Shown here: piece by piece, positions 52,489 through 60,500 of the stretch
Position numbering within the stretch: position 1 is the first letter of the stretch
Layout: every line of letters begins with the position of its first letter
Assembly (NCBI GenBank): GCA_964614515.1
Contig: CAZTPJ010000010.1
Span: forward strand, 3,493-67,492
Direction of reading: 5' to 3'
DNA: 64,000 nucleotides
DNA from: CAZTPJ01 sp964614515
Lineage (GTDB): Bacteria; Planctomycetota; Phycisphaerae; Phycisphaerales; UBA1924
The notes under the pieces: model-generated
Told to the model about the DNA's origin: nothing
Seen by the model: only the letters and a program-made list of their open reading frames with translations
Databases searched by the model: none
Made by a program: the position numbers and the translations under genes

Positions 52489-53683
52489 GGTCCGTCGCGG
52501 CCGCGAGCGTTGGAAGGGAACTTCGCGCCTCATCCAGCAGCCGCCGACCCTGCTCGACGTTCGTCCCCTCGAGCCGCACCACCAGCGGAACCTTGAAGCC
52601 TTTGCTGCCGTCGGCGTTGGTGAATCCGCGCGCCGCGTTGATGATCCCCTGCGCGATCACATCGCACCGCATGATCCCGCCGAAGATGTTCACCAGCACG
52701 CCGCGCACCTTCGCATCCGACAGGATGATCGAAAACGCCTCGGTCACGGCCTCTTCGCTCGCCCCGCCCCCGACATCGAGAAAGTTCGCCGGTTCCCCGC
52801 CGTGCAACTTGATGATGTCCATCGTCGCCATCGCCAGTCCCGCGCCGTTGACGAGGCACCCGATGGTGCCATCGAGGGCGATGTAGGACAGGCCCATGCG
52901 GTGCGCCCGCGCTTCGGCCGGTGATTCCTCGCTCGGGTCGGCCAGCGCGGCCACATCGGTGTGGCGGAACATCGCGTTGTCGTCAAAGTTGAACTTGGCG
53001 TCGATCGCCAGCAGCCGTCCGTTGTCCCCGGCCGTGATGACCAGCGGGTTGATCTCGGCCAGCGAACAGTCCTTCTCCTGAAACAGCCGCGCGAGGTTCA
53101 GCATGATCGTCACGGCCTGCGAGATGTGTCGGCCGCGCAGGCCCAGGGCGAACGCCACGCGCCGCGCCTGATACGCCTGCAACCCCAGCAGCGGGTGCAG
53201 CCGTTCCTTGATGATCGCCTCGGGCCGGTCGTGGGCCACCTGTTCGATCTCCACCCCCCCCTCGCGGCTGGCGATGAGCACATTGCGGCGCGATGTGCGA
53301 TCGGTCGTGATCGCCAGATAGAACTCTTCCTTCCCCCCCCCCTCACCCCCGACGCGATCCGCGATGTCCACGCCCGCCGCGATCAGCAGCCGCTTGACCT
53401 CCAGCCCCTCGGGCGGCGTCTGCGGGCTGATCATGCGGTGGCTGAGCATGAACCGCGCTGCCTCGGTCGCCTCCGCCGCGGAGCGAACCAACTTCACGAA
53501 TCCCGCCTTGCCGCGACCGCCGGCATGAACCTGCGCCTTGACCACGGCCAGCGGCCCGCCGTCGGCGGTCACCTGCCCATACGCCTTGGCCGCTTCTTCG
53601 ATCGAGGTGATCATCACGCCGGGCGGCACGGGGATGCCAGCCTTCGCCAGCAGGTCGCGGGCCTGATATTCATGCACTTTCAT
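52445..53683 (-). CDS. sucC: Succinyl-CoA ligase (ADP-forming) beta subunit
   Basis: TCA-cycle enzyme subunit that binds nucleotide and succinate. The 412-residue protein starts MKVHEYQARDLLAKAGIPVP, has the ATP-grasp part VVKAQVHAGGRGKAGFVKLV, DCSLAEINPLVI, FNFDDNAMFRH and the C-terminal domain with NGAGLAMATMDIIKLHGGEP, ANFLDVGGGA and VNIFGGIMRCDVIA. It is about 24 residues longer than usual; part of the excess is a glycine-rich loop (DRVGGEGGGKEEFY) encoded across a ten-C tract at 53333-53342. The partner sucD is not adjacent. Confidence 0.95.
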   Translation of the reverse strand: MKVHEYQARDLLAKAGIPVPPGVMITSIEEAAKAYGQVTADGGPLAVVKAQVHAGGRGKAGFVKLVRSAAEATEAARFMLSHRMISPQTPPEGLEVKRLLIAAGVDIADRVGGEGGGKEEFYLAITTDRTSRRNVLIASREGGVEIEQVAHDRPEAIIKERLHPLLGLQAYQARRVAFALGLRGRHISQAVTIMLNLARLFQEKDCSLAEINPLVITAGDNGRLLAIDAKFNFDDNAMFRHTDVAALADPSEESPAEARAHRMGLSYIALDGTIGCLVNGAGLAMATMDIIKLHGGEPANFLDVGGGASEEAVTEAFSIILSDAKVRGVLVNIFGGIMRCDVIAQGIINAARGFTNADGSKGFKVPLVVRLEGTNVEQGRRLLDEARSSLPTLAAATDLTDAAKQVCAAIGA

Positions 53684-53731
53684 CGCGATTCTCCGAGTGT
53701 GGGAGGCGATCGTAGCGCTGCAGCATCAGAA

Positions 53732-53759
53732 TCGGTGGCACGGGCGTCTCGCCTGTGCC
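53732..53759. repeat. Dispersed palindromic repeat, single copy
   Basis: GGTGGCACGGGCGTCTCGCC followed by TGTGCC; GGCAC...GGGCGTCTCGCC pairs on itself. It lies between the divergent sucC and sugar dehydrogenase genes. Same family as 58657-58732. Confidence 0.7.
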
Positions 53760-53819
53760 CCACTCCTCATGGCCGGCGCTACAGGTGTTCTCCTCCGCCT
53801 CGCCCCCTACCCTCACACC

Positions 53820-55016
53820 ATGACCACACGCACACGCCTGACCCTCTGCTCGCTCCTGGCCCTTGCGCCCCTCGCCCTCGCCCAGCAGGGCGAGATGTTC
53901 GCCACCGGCCTGACGATGCCCGTGGACTTCGCGAGCGATCCCACGCACCCCAGCCGCTTCTACATCGTCCAGCAGACCGGCGAGGTCCGCATCATCGAAG
54001 ATGGCGCCCTCCTCGACAAACCCTTCTTCGAAGTCAACCGCGACAACTTCACCGGCCACCGCTCGAATTGGGAACGCGGCCTGCTCGGCATCGCCCTCGA
54101 CCCCGACTTCGCCGAGAACAAACGCTTCTATCTCAACTACACCGGCCGTGGCGGGACCACGCATGTCTCGCGCTTCACCGCGACCGATCCGCACACCGCC
54201 GCGCACACCACCGAAGAGATCCTCATCACCATCGAGCAGCCCTGGGGCAACCACAACGGGGGCGGGCTGGCCTTTGGTCCCGATGCCATGCTCTACATCG
54301 GCATGGGCGATGGCGGCGCGGCCAACGATCCGCGCGGCGCGGGGCAGGACATGTCCACGCTGCTTGGCAAAATGCTGCGGATTGACGTGACATCCGCGCC
54401 CCCCGAGGGCCGGGCGTACGGCATTCCCGCCGACAACCCGTTCGTGGGTCGTGAAGGTGTGCCGCCGGAGATCTGGGCGTTTGGTCTGCGGAACCCGTGG
54501 CGCTATTCGTTCGACTCGCGCGGGCGCATGTGGATCGCCGATGTCGGGCAGAACCACGCGGAGTGGGTGCATCTGCAACCCGAAGGCTCCAAAGGCGGCG
54601 AGAACTATGGATGGAACGTCTATGAGGGTCCTGAGCCGTTCCGCAATCGCCCGGCAAGCCAGCGCGACATTCAACCCGACCCCGCGACGATCATCCTGCC
54701 CGTCTGGTCCTACACGCATCGCTACAACAACCGCGCCAACGGCTCGATCACCGGCGGGTTCTTCTATGAAGGGGACAAGGTTCCCACACTGCGCGACCGG
54801 TACATCTGCGCGGACTTCATGTCCGGCCGCATCTGGAGTTTCAAACTCGGCAGCAGCGGCAAGGCGGATGACATCGTGGAGCACACGCGGGCCTTTGCGC
54901 CCATGTTCGAAGACCGCGGCCCCGAACTGGCCATCAGTTCCTTCGGCCGTGACAACGAGGGCGAGTTGTACATTCTGGATTTGAAGGCGGGGACGGTCAT
55001 CAAGATCGTGCCGTAG
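53820..55016 (+). CDS. PQQ-dependent sugar dehydrogenase (glucose/sorbosone dehydrogenase family)
   Basis: Secreted beta-propeller protein of 398 residues. A signal peptide (LTLCSLLALAPLALA) is followed by the Glucose/Sorbosone dehydrogenase domain: PVDFASDPTHPSRFYIVQQT, RGLLGIALDPDF, NHNGGGLAFGPDAMLYIGMG, DGGAANDP, EIWAFGLRNPWRYSFD, DVGQNHAEWVHL, GENYGWNVYEG and ITGGFFYEG. The motifs include the conserved His of NHNGG. It oxidises sugars in the periplasm if PQQ is available; many family members have no proven substrate. The ATG at 53820 is the first giving a signal peptide. Confidence 0.92.
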   Translation: MTTRTRLTLCSLLALAPLALAQQGEMFATGLTMPVDFASDPTHPSRFYIVQQTGEVRIIEDGALLDKPFFEVNRDNFTGHRSNWERGLLGIALDPDFAENKRFYLNYTGRGGTTHVSRFTATDPHTAAHTTEEILITIEQPWGNHNGGGLAFGPDAMLYIGMGDGGAANDPRGAGQDMSTLLGKMLRIDVTSAPPEGRAYGIPADNPFVGREGVPPEIWAFGLRNPWRYSFDSRGRMWIADVGQNHAEWVHLQPEGSKGGENYGWNVYEGPEPFRNRPASQRDIQPDPATIILPVWSYTHRYNNRANGSITGGFFYEGDKVPTLRDRYICADFMSGRIWSFKLGSSGKADDIVEHTRAFAPMFEDRGPELAISSFGRDNEGELYILDLKAGTVIKIVP

Positions 55017-55195
55017 GCCGCACGCGCCCCCCACCCGCATGTGACAGGGTCATCCGGCGGTCTTGCCCCATCCGATCCGGGTATTTCCCCGACCCGAATG
55101 ACTCCACCCTTCCCGCCCGGGCCTGCACACCTATTGCGGACCCCTGCATCCCCATTCAAGAGCCTTCCGCAGCCCTCCCGGACCGCCCAAACCCC

Positions 55196-55468
55196 GTTTG
55201 CGAGCGCTGAAGGCCCTTTTTGCAGGCCCCAACACCCGTCCGGGAGTGCTCCAAAGCCGTGATTGAGCGCTCCAAAATCATTTTGGAGCGCTCAAACGTC
55301 GTTCTGGAGTGCCCAACAGCTCCTGTAGAGCCTTACACAACTCCTGTAGAGCCTTATGCAGCTCCTTAAGAGCCTTGCACAACTCCTGCAGAGCCTTATG
55401 CAACGCCTGTAGAGCCGTCTTCAGCCCCCGTGCAAGGCCCGGCAATCCCTGTGGAACCCCCGGCAGCC
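55196..55468. repeat. 21-bp tandem array, 13 degenerate units
   Basis: Thirteen contiguous 21-bp units kept in strict register, best conserved in units 7-10 (CCTGTAGAGCCTTACACAAC plus T). Outer units are diverged. Unit length equals that of the array at 46281, with a different sequence. All frames stay open, giving false peptides such as SCRALHNSCRAL. Confidence 0.9.
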
Positions 55469-55497
55469 ATCGTGCGAGGGCCTCCCCACGGATCGGA

Positions 55498-55607
55498 CAA
55501 CCTCACAACGAAAGCATGGCCACCTCGAACGGTGGCCATGGCACACACCCACCGATGGGTCAACCTCACAACGAAAACATGGCCACCTCGAACGGTGGCC
55601 ATGGCAC
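55498..55607. repeat. Two direct repeat copies with 10-bp-stem hairpins, 63-bp spacing
   Basis: CAACCTCACAACGAAARCAT, then CATGGCCACC-TCGAAC-GGTGGCCATG hairpins at 55515-55540 and 55578-55603. The period of 63 is three times 21, in continuity with the array before it. Confidence 0.85.
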
Positions 55608-55649
55608 GCGATCAACTTCGGCATCGGCCGCGCTCGCGGCCGCGATGGC

Positions 55650-57473
55650 TTACCACCCGCGCTGCATTCCCCCCCCCTGCTGCGCCCCGATTGCGGCCGG
55701 GATGGCGATCAGGGGCAGGAACGGTTCCATCGCGCCAAGGGAGGCGGCGGCGTTGACGAGGACCGAGCGGTCGCCGCGCGATTCGGTGATGAGGACATCG
55801 CCCTCCCAGTAGGAGTATTCGATCATCGCCCGCGCGCCCTGACGAAGTTCGCCAAAGGTCGGCACGACCATCGCAGGCCCACGCGAGGCATCGCTGGGCG
55901 AACGCATCGCGTTGCTCACGGCCGAGCCGAACATCGACACGAGCGGATACCCCGCGCGCATCGCCCGCTGCGTCTCGAGGAACGACACCGATGTCACCTC
56001 GCGACCCCGGGGCATCGCGGCCGCGAACGCCGCATTGGCCATCAGGCCCTCGCCCGCCTTGCCGCCCGCCTGTCGCACGGCCGCGATCACCGACTGCGGC
56101 ATCGCGCCCGCGATCAACCAGCGATCGGTCATGGCCCAGGTGAGTTCCAGCGGCACGGGCAGGCCGTTGAACCGCAGACTGATGAGATCAATCCCGTCAT
56201 ACTCCCACGCGGCCAGACGAACATACCCCGGGCCGACGGGAATCGCATCCGCGAGCGTGTTGGCCATCGCGCGAAGTTTCTCAAACGCGCTGATGAACCG
56301 CGCGCGATCCTTGAACGTCACCATCGCCACGCCCGACGCGAGCGAGCCGCCGCCCGTGGAGTCGGACAGATACATCGCGGCCGTGCCGCCGAGGGCATCG
56401 ATCACATCGTCGAAGATGTTGACGCCCGTACGCGCTTCGAACTCCGCGAGGGCATCCTCGACGGGGGCCCCCATCTCCGCCGCCTCCCCCGCCATACCGC
56501 GCAGCCACGACAGATCAAACTTGCCAACGCACGCCATGTGGGCATCAGCGGGAATCGCCGCGAAATCCGCCGTGGTCAGCGTGCCCCTGGGCGACCACGG
56601 GCCGGCCACCATCGCCCCGCGCATCGTTGTGCGGACGATGGACTCGGTGGCCGTGTATCGCCACGATGACTCGAAACGCAGCGGGTCTTCGCCGATGAGG
56701 CCGCTTTGTTCGAGCATCGCCGCGACACGCTGCATGGTCTGCGGATCCTGGTTGGGGAGCATCGGCAGCATCTCGGCCAGGGGCGCCAGGCCGCTGGAAT
56801 CAAACGCCACGCGCATCACCGCGCCATCTTCCAGCCCCGCGAAGGGCGCATCGGGATTGTTCATCGTCCCCGCGATGATTTCGTACCGCCACGCGCCGTT
56901 GCTCTGACGCGGGCCGTAACTGACGATGGCCAGTTGCACGGAGATGTCCGTCATGCCCTGGAAGCGGGTGCTGGCCTTGGGCCTGATGCGGTCGCCCGCG
57001 GCGAGCATCATGGCGCTGACTTCGCCGTGCATCGCGCTTGCGGCCTGCTCGCTGGGCATCTCGAGGCTCAGGATCGCGCCATACCCGAACGCGCCGCCCG
57101 AAGGGTTGTCGCCATCGTACACGACGGCGAACCGCGCGGGCCGCGACATCATGTCGAGGACTCGCGGGGCAAGCGCCATCGCCTGCGGCGGCACATCGGG
57201 CAACTCACGCCCGAGTTCGGCCAGACGCATCGGCAACATCGCGAACGCCTGGCGCAGCGCGGCATCCTTGGGATCAACCAGCACGGCCGCCGCGCCCGCG
57301 GACTCGAACGAAAGCACCGTGATCTGCCTCGCGGCATCGGGCCGGGATTGTTCAACACCGACGCTGGCCACGCCCGCCACAGCCGATCCGCACCAGACCA
57401 TCCCCCCACCGATCCCCCCACCCATCCCCCACACAGCGCACACGGCGACGATCCGCTTGATCCCCTGCATCAT
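55650..57473 (-). CDS. Large secreted protein, unknown function
   Basis: The 607-residue protein is not recognised. It has a signal peptide (about residues 5-35, Gly/Met-rich) and two weakly similar halves, each with a beta/alpha pattern: RPARFAVVYDGDNPSGGAFG, LAIVSYGPRQSNGAWRYEII and SSWRYTATESIVRTTMRGAM in the first; LASGVAMVTFKDRARFISAF and LPVPLELTWAMTDRWLIAGA in the second. The layout resembles planctomycete DUF3352-like proteins. AAGGAGG precedes the ATG. Runs of C near its 3' end (55672) encode GGG in the C-terminus (QQGGGMQRGW). Confidence 0.7.
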   Translation of the reverse strand: MMQGIKRIVAVCAVWGMGGGIGGGMVWCGSAVAGVASVGVEQSRPDAARQITVLSFESAGAAAVLVDPKDAALRQAFAMLPMRLAELGRELPDVPPQAMALAPRVLDMMSRPARFAVVYDGDNPSGGAFGYGAILSLEMPSEQAASAMHGEVSAMMLAAGDRIRPKASTRFQGMTDISVQLAIVSYGPRQSNGAWRYEIIAGTMNNPDAPFAGLEDGAVMRVAFDSSGLAPLAEMLPMLPNQDPQTMQRVAAMLEQSGLIGEDPLRFESSWRYTATESIVRTTMRGAMVAGPWSPRGTLTTADFAAIPADAHMACVGKFDLSWLRGMAGEAAEMGAPVEDALAEFEARTGVNIFDDVIDALGGTAAMYLSDSTGGGSLASGVAMVTFKDRARFISAFEKLRAMANTLADAIPVGPGYVRLAAWEYDGIDLISLRFNGLPVPLELTWAMTDRWLIAGAMPQSVIAAVRQAGGKAGEGLMANAAFAAAMPRGREVTSVSFLETQRAMRAGYPLVSMFGSAVSNAMRSPSDASRGPAMVVPTFGELRQGARAMIEYSYWEGDVLITESRGDRSVLVNAAASLGAMEPFLPLIAIPAAIGAQQGGGMQRGW

Positions 57474-57578
57474 GATCCTGGCCTCCTTGTTCGTGGTGTT
57501 TCCCGTTCCCTATGCTAGCGGACCCTGCGCGCGGGCAGCCAGACGCTTGTTGGACTCTCCCCTTCGCCGATTTCACGC

Positions 57579-58604
57579 ATGGCTGAACGCATTGTGATTA
57601 TCAGGCCCAGTGCCCTCGGCGATGTCTGCCGAACTGTGCCCGTGCTGGTCAGTCTGCGGCGGGCGTACCCGGATGCTCGCATCGACTGGCTCGTGCAGGA
57701 TACGTTCGCCGAGGCCGTGGCGGGTCATCCCGATCTGTCACATGTCGTGCCGTTTCCGCGTGAGGCCCTGAGCAGGGCCGCGAAGTCGCTTCGGTTCGGC
57801 CGTGTGCGTGCATGGACCAGGTCTCTGCGTGAGGCGAAGTATGATCTGGTTCTGGATTGTCAGGGACTGCTGCGCAGCGGATGGATCGCGTGGGAGACGC
57901 GGGCGGCACAACGCGTGGGGTTCGCCGATGCGCGGGAACTGGGGTGGCTGGGCCTGACGCAGCGCGTGCGAGTGGCCGCGGACACGCACACGGTGGAGCG
58001 GATGATGGCGCTCGTCAAGGCCCTGGGCGTCGAGCAGGTCATGGACCTGCGATTGCATGTGCCGCCCGCGGCGCAAGCGCGGTTGCTCGCGGACTCGCGG
58101 CTTGCCGGGCGATACGCGCTGCTCGCGCCGACGAGTCGATGGCCGTCGAAACTGTGGCCGGCGGAACGCTTCGCGGCGATTGCCGAATCGCTGCTCGATG
58201 GACACGTCGAGCATGTCGTTCTGACGGGGATGCGCAGCGAGCGCGGGCAGATCGGGCCGCTGCTTGAGTTCGCGGCGAGCGAGCCGCGCGTGATTGATCG
58301 CGTGGGCGCTACGTCAGTCGGCGAGTTGATGGCGTTGATCAAGCACGCGGCGATCGTGATTGCCAGCGATTCGGCGGCGCTGCACATGGCGGTTGGGTTT
58401 GAACGGCCGTTGGTGGGGCTGTTCGGGCCGACGCGCGTGGGCCTCGTCGGGCCGTATCGACGCGAGCGCGATGTGATTCAGCACGTCACGTCCGGCGATT
58501 CGTTCAACCACAAGCGGACCACGAACGCGATGATGCTTCGCATCGGCGTGGAAGAGGTGGCGGCGGCTGCGGTGGATCGGTTGCGCACGTCGAGGGCGCG
58601 GTAA
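57579..58604 (+). CDS. Glycosyltransferase family 9 (heptosyltransferase-like)
   Basis: The 341-residue protein is of the ADP-heptose:LPS heptosyltransferase type. It starts RIVIIRPSALGDVCRTVPVL with a conserved Asp, has VLDCQGLLRSG, the donor-binding region YALLAPTSRWPSKLWPAERF, SDSAALHMAVGFERPLVGLF and GPTRVGLVGPY. It probably adds a sugar to a lipid-linked saccharide at the inner membrane, suggesting lipopolysaccharide synthesis. Donor and acceptor are not known. It stands alone and converges with an NTPase gene. Confidence 0.9.
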   Translation: MAERIVIIRPSALGDVCRTVPVLVSLRRAYPDARIDWLVQDTFAEAVAGHPDLSHVVPFPREALSRAAKSLRFGRVRAWTRSLREAKYDLVLDCQGLLRSGWIAWETRAAQRVGFADARELGWLGLTQRVRVAADTHTVERMMALVKALGVEQVMDLRLHVPPAAQARLLADSRLAGRYALLAPTSRWPSKLWPAERFAAIAESLLDGHVEHVVLTGMRSERGQIGPLLEFAASEPRVIDRVGATSVGELMALIKHAAIVIASDSAALHMAVGFERPLVGLFGPTRVGLVGPYRRERDVIQHVTSGDSFNHKRTTNAMMLRIGVEEVAAAAVDRLRTSRAR

Positions 58605-58656
58605 AGGGCCGTCGGTCAGCGAAACGTTCATCATCATGTTCCGCGTGCGCCTGTTG

Positions 58657-58732
58657 GATGCGCACAGGCGAGACACCCGTGCCACCGGGAGAATGTGGAG
58701 ATGCGCACAGGCGAGACGCCCGTGCCGCCGGG
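58657..58732. repeat. Two tandem copies of the GCACAGGCGAGAC repeat
   Basis: GATGCGCACAGGCGAGACAC and GATGCGCACAGGCGAGACGC start 43 bases apart, each followed by CCGTGCC(A/G)CCGGG. They lie between convergent genes, suiting a bidirectional terminator. Reverse complement matches 53732-53759. Confidence 0.75.
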
Positions 58733-58772
58733 GGAAGGAGACCATCTTCGATCGCGTGCGCGATCGGCTCTG

Positions 58773-60362
58773 TCAGGCGGGGCGGATGCCGCGATAGAGC
58801 GCCTGCACGCGCTCGCTCTCCTGCTTGCGTACCGAATCCAGCAGCAGGCGCGGGATTCGCCACGCTTCCTGATCGCGTGAGACGTTCGAACAATGTTCGC
58901 TGAAACAGTGATAGAGAAACTTGAACGCATCGCGCGGCTGGTGCATCTGATCCAGCGCATCGACCAGATCCTGCCGTGTGACATCCTCAGCAAACAAATC
59001 AAGCAGCGAAATCGACTTCGCCCCCGGCGCCAGGCACGCCCGAAGACGCGCGTTGCACAGGTCATACAGCATCGGACCCGTCCACGACAGCCGATCGATC
59101 AGGTTCTGCTTGTCCAGCCGTGCTTCCTGAAAGAACGCGCTGGATTCCTTATACAGCGTGTGCCGCAGTTCGATCGGCAGGAGCAGTTTGAACCCGATCC
59201 CAGCCTGCTGAAGGAACTTGTTGTTGAGCATGGGCCAGACCACGGCCTTCATCCGCGCCGGATCGCCCGAAATCAACGTCGGCTCATCCACGCGATCAAC
59301 GATCACAATCATGCCGACAAAGCCGAACTCCCCGGCCACTCGGCGCAGACGCTCGAGCATCAGAAACCGCGTCTCATCGGACTCGGTCACGGGCAGATTC
59401 GCCGGATCGCGCAGCAGCGCATGCAGGCGTCGCAGCGACATCGCATACGACACATCCGGACGCTGGCTCACGCGAATCTGCCGTCGAACGCGTCGTCCGA
59501 GGTGACGCCACCGCGCAGGATCCCACAGATACCGCTTCGCCAGCAGCGCCAGCCACACGGCCGCGGCCGCGATCAGCGCGATCACCCACGTCTGCGTGAT
59601 CTGGGGTTGATTCCGGGCGATGTAGAGCGCCACCACGGCCCCGGGCAGCAGCACCCCCCCCCACGCCAGCGCCATCCACACCAGCGCATCCTTGGGCGCG
59701 GGGAGGCGAAGCAGTCGTCGCAGCGCGCGCGTGCGCAGGTCCGCCTCGGCCGGGCGGTCATAGATCGCCTGAAGCAGCAGCAGATCGCGCCGCGCTGCTT
59801 CATCCATGCGCCGCGCCAGGCGACCCGCCTCTGGCCCAAGATCAAGCGCATCATCGCGCGTCCGCCCGAGTACCGCATCGACCAAACGCGGCACGATCAG
59901 CCCGAGCATCGCGTCGATGTGATCCACAAGCCGGATCTGCTCGAGCGAGGCCAGCGGGTCCTTTCCACCCACTCTCGCGTGGAAGCGTTCGATGATGCCG
60001 CTGAGGTCGTCGTAGGGAACGAGAAGGACCTTGTTGGTGGGATGCAGCGCGTTGTGTTCACGCACGCGGCGTTCGATCTGAAGCCGGATGGCGGTTTTGC
60101 CGCTGCCCTTTTCGCCAAAGACAATGGCCGTGGCCGGGCGATGCAGTTCCCCGAGGATCTTTTCAAAGTCGCTGTGGGCTGAATCGGGCGGCCGGCCCTG
60201 TCGAACGACCGCGGTGTCGGATGCATCGCGCGAGGCCGGCCCGCGGGATGGATCGCCGGGAGTCGTCGTCATCCGCGCAAAGACCGCATCGTGTCGAGCC
60301 TCCTCGCCGCGAAAGGGATGCTCCACGATCGACCAGTGCTCGAAGAAGTCGGAAAGTGTCAC
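58773..60362 (-). CDS. Membrane-inserted P-loop NTPase (KAP/ExeA-like)
   Basis: The 529-residue protein has a P-loop GEKGSGKT at residues 83-90, two adjacent membrane helices inside the NTPase region (about 226-248 and 258-275), and a Walker B-like MIVIVDRVDEP at about 351-361. A helical C-terminus follows (DAFKFLYHCFSEHCSN). The N-terminal HWSIVEHPFRGEEARHD recalls ExeA/ORC-type AAA proteins, whereas membrane helices within the P-loop domain recall KAP NTPases. The start is GTG at 60362 with AAGGA upstream. A nine-C tract at 59654 encodes glycines in the first membrane helix. Function unknown. Confidence 0.75.
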   Translation of the reverse strand: MTLSDFFEHWSIVEHPFRGEEARHDAVFARMTTTPGDPSRGPASRDASDTAVVRQGRPPDSAHSDFEKILGELHRPATAIVFGEKGSGKTAIRLQIERRVREHNALHPTNKVLLVPYDDLSGIIERFHARVGGKDPLASLEQIRLVDHIDAMLGLIVPRLVDAVLGRTRDDALDLGPEAGRLARRMDEAARRDLLLLQAIYDRPAEADLRTRALRRLLRLPAPKDALVWMALAWGGVLLPGAVVALYIARNQPQITQTWVIALIAAAAVWLALLAKRYLWDPARWRHLGRRVRRQIRVSQRPDVSYAMSLRRLHALLRDPANLPVTESDETRFLMLERLRRVAGEFGFVGMIVIVDRVDEPTLISGDPARMKAVVWPMLNNKFLQQAGIGFKLLLPIELRHTLYKESSAFFQEARLDKQNLIDRLSWTGPMLYDLCNARLRACLAPGAKSISLLDLFAEDVTRQDLVDALDQMHQPRDAFKFLYHCFSEHCSNVSRDQEAWRIPRLLLDSVRKQESERVQALYRGIRPA

Positions 60363-60500
60363 GCCTGATCCTTGGCGCGGTCGAGCGCCGCGTCCTGCAC
60401 CACGCCGCTTCGAACATTCCGGCGACGCTGGTGCGATTGCAGCGCAAGCCCGACCCTTCGCATCAATGCAACGTCAGCGACACCGGCCATCCTGGCCGTG

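Larger units (their letters stand above)
55017..55649. other. Gene-free repeat region downstream of the sugar dehydrogenase
   Basis: No supported gene. It holds the 21-bp array (55196-55468) and two hairpin copies 63 bp apart (55498-55607). The 21-bp periodicity fades between about 55100 and 55195. Confidence 0.6.
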
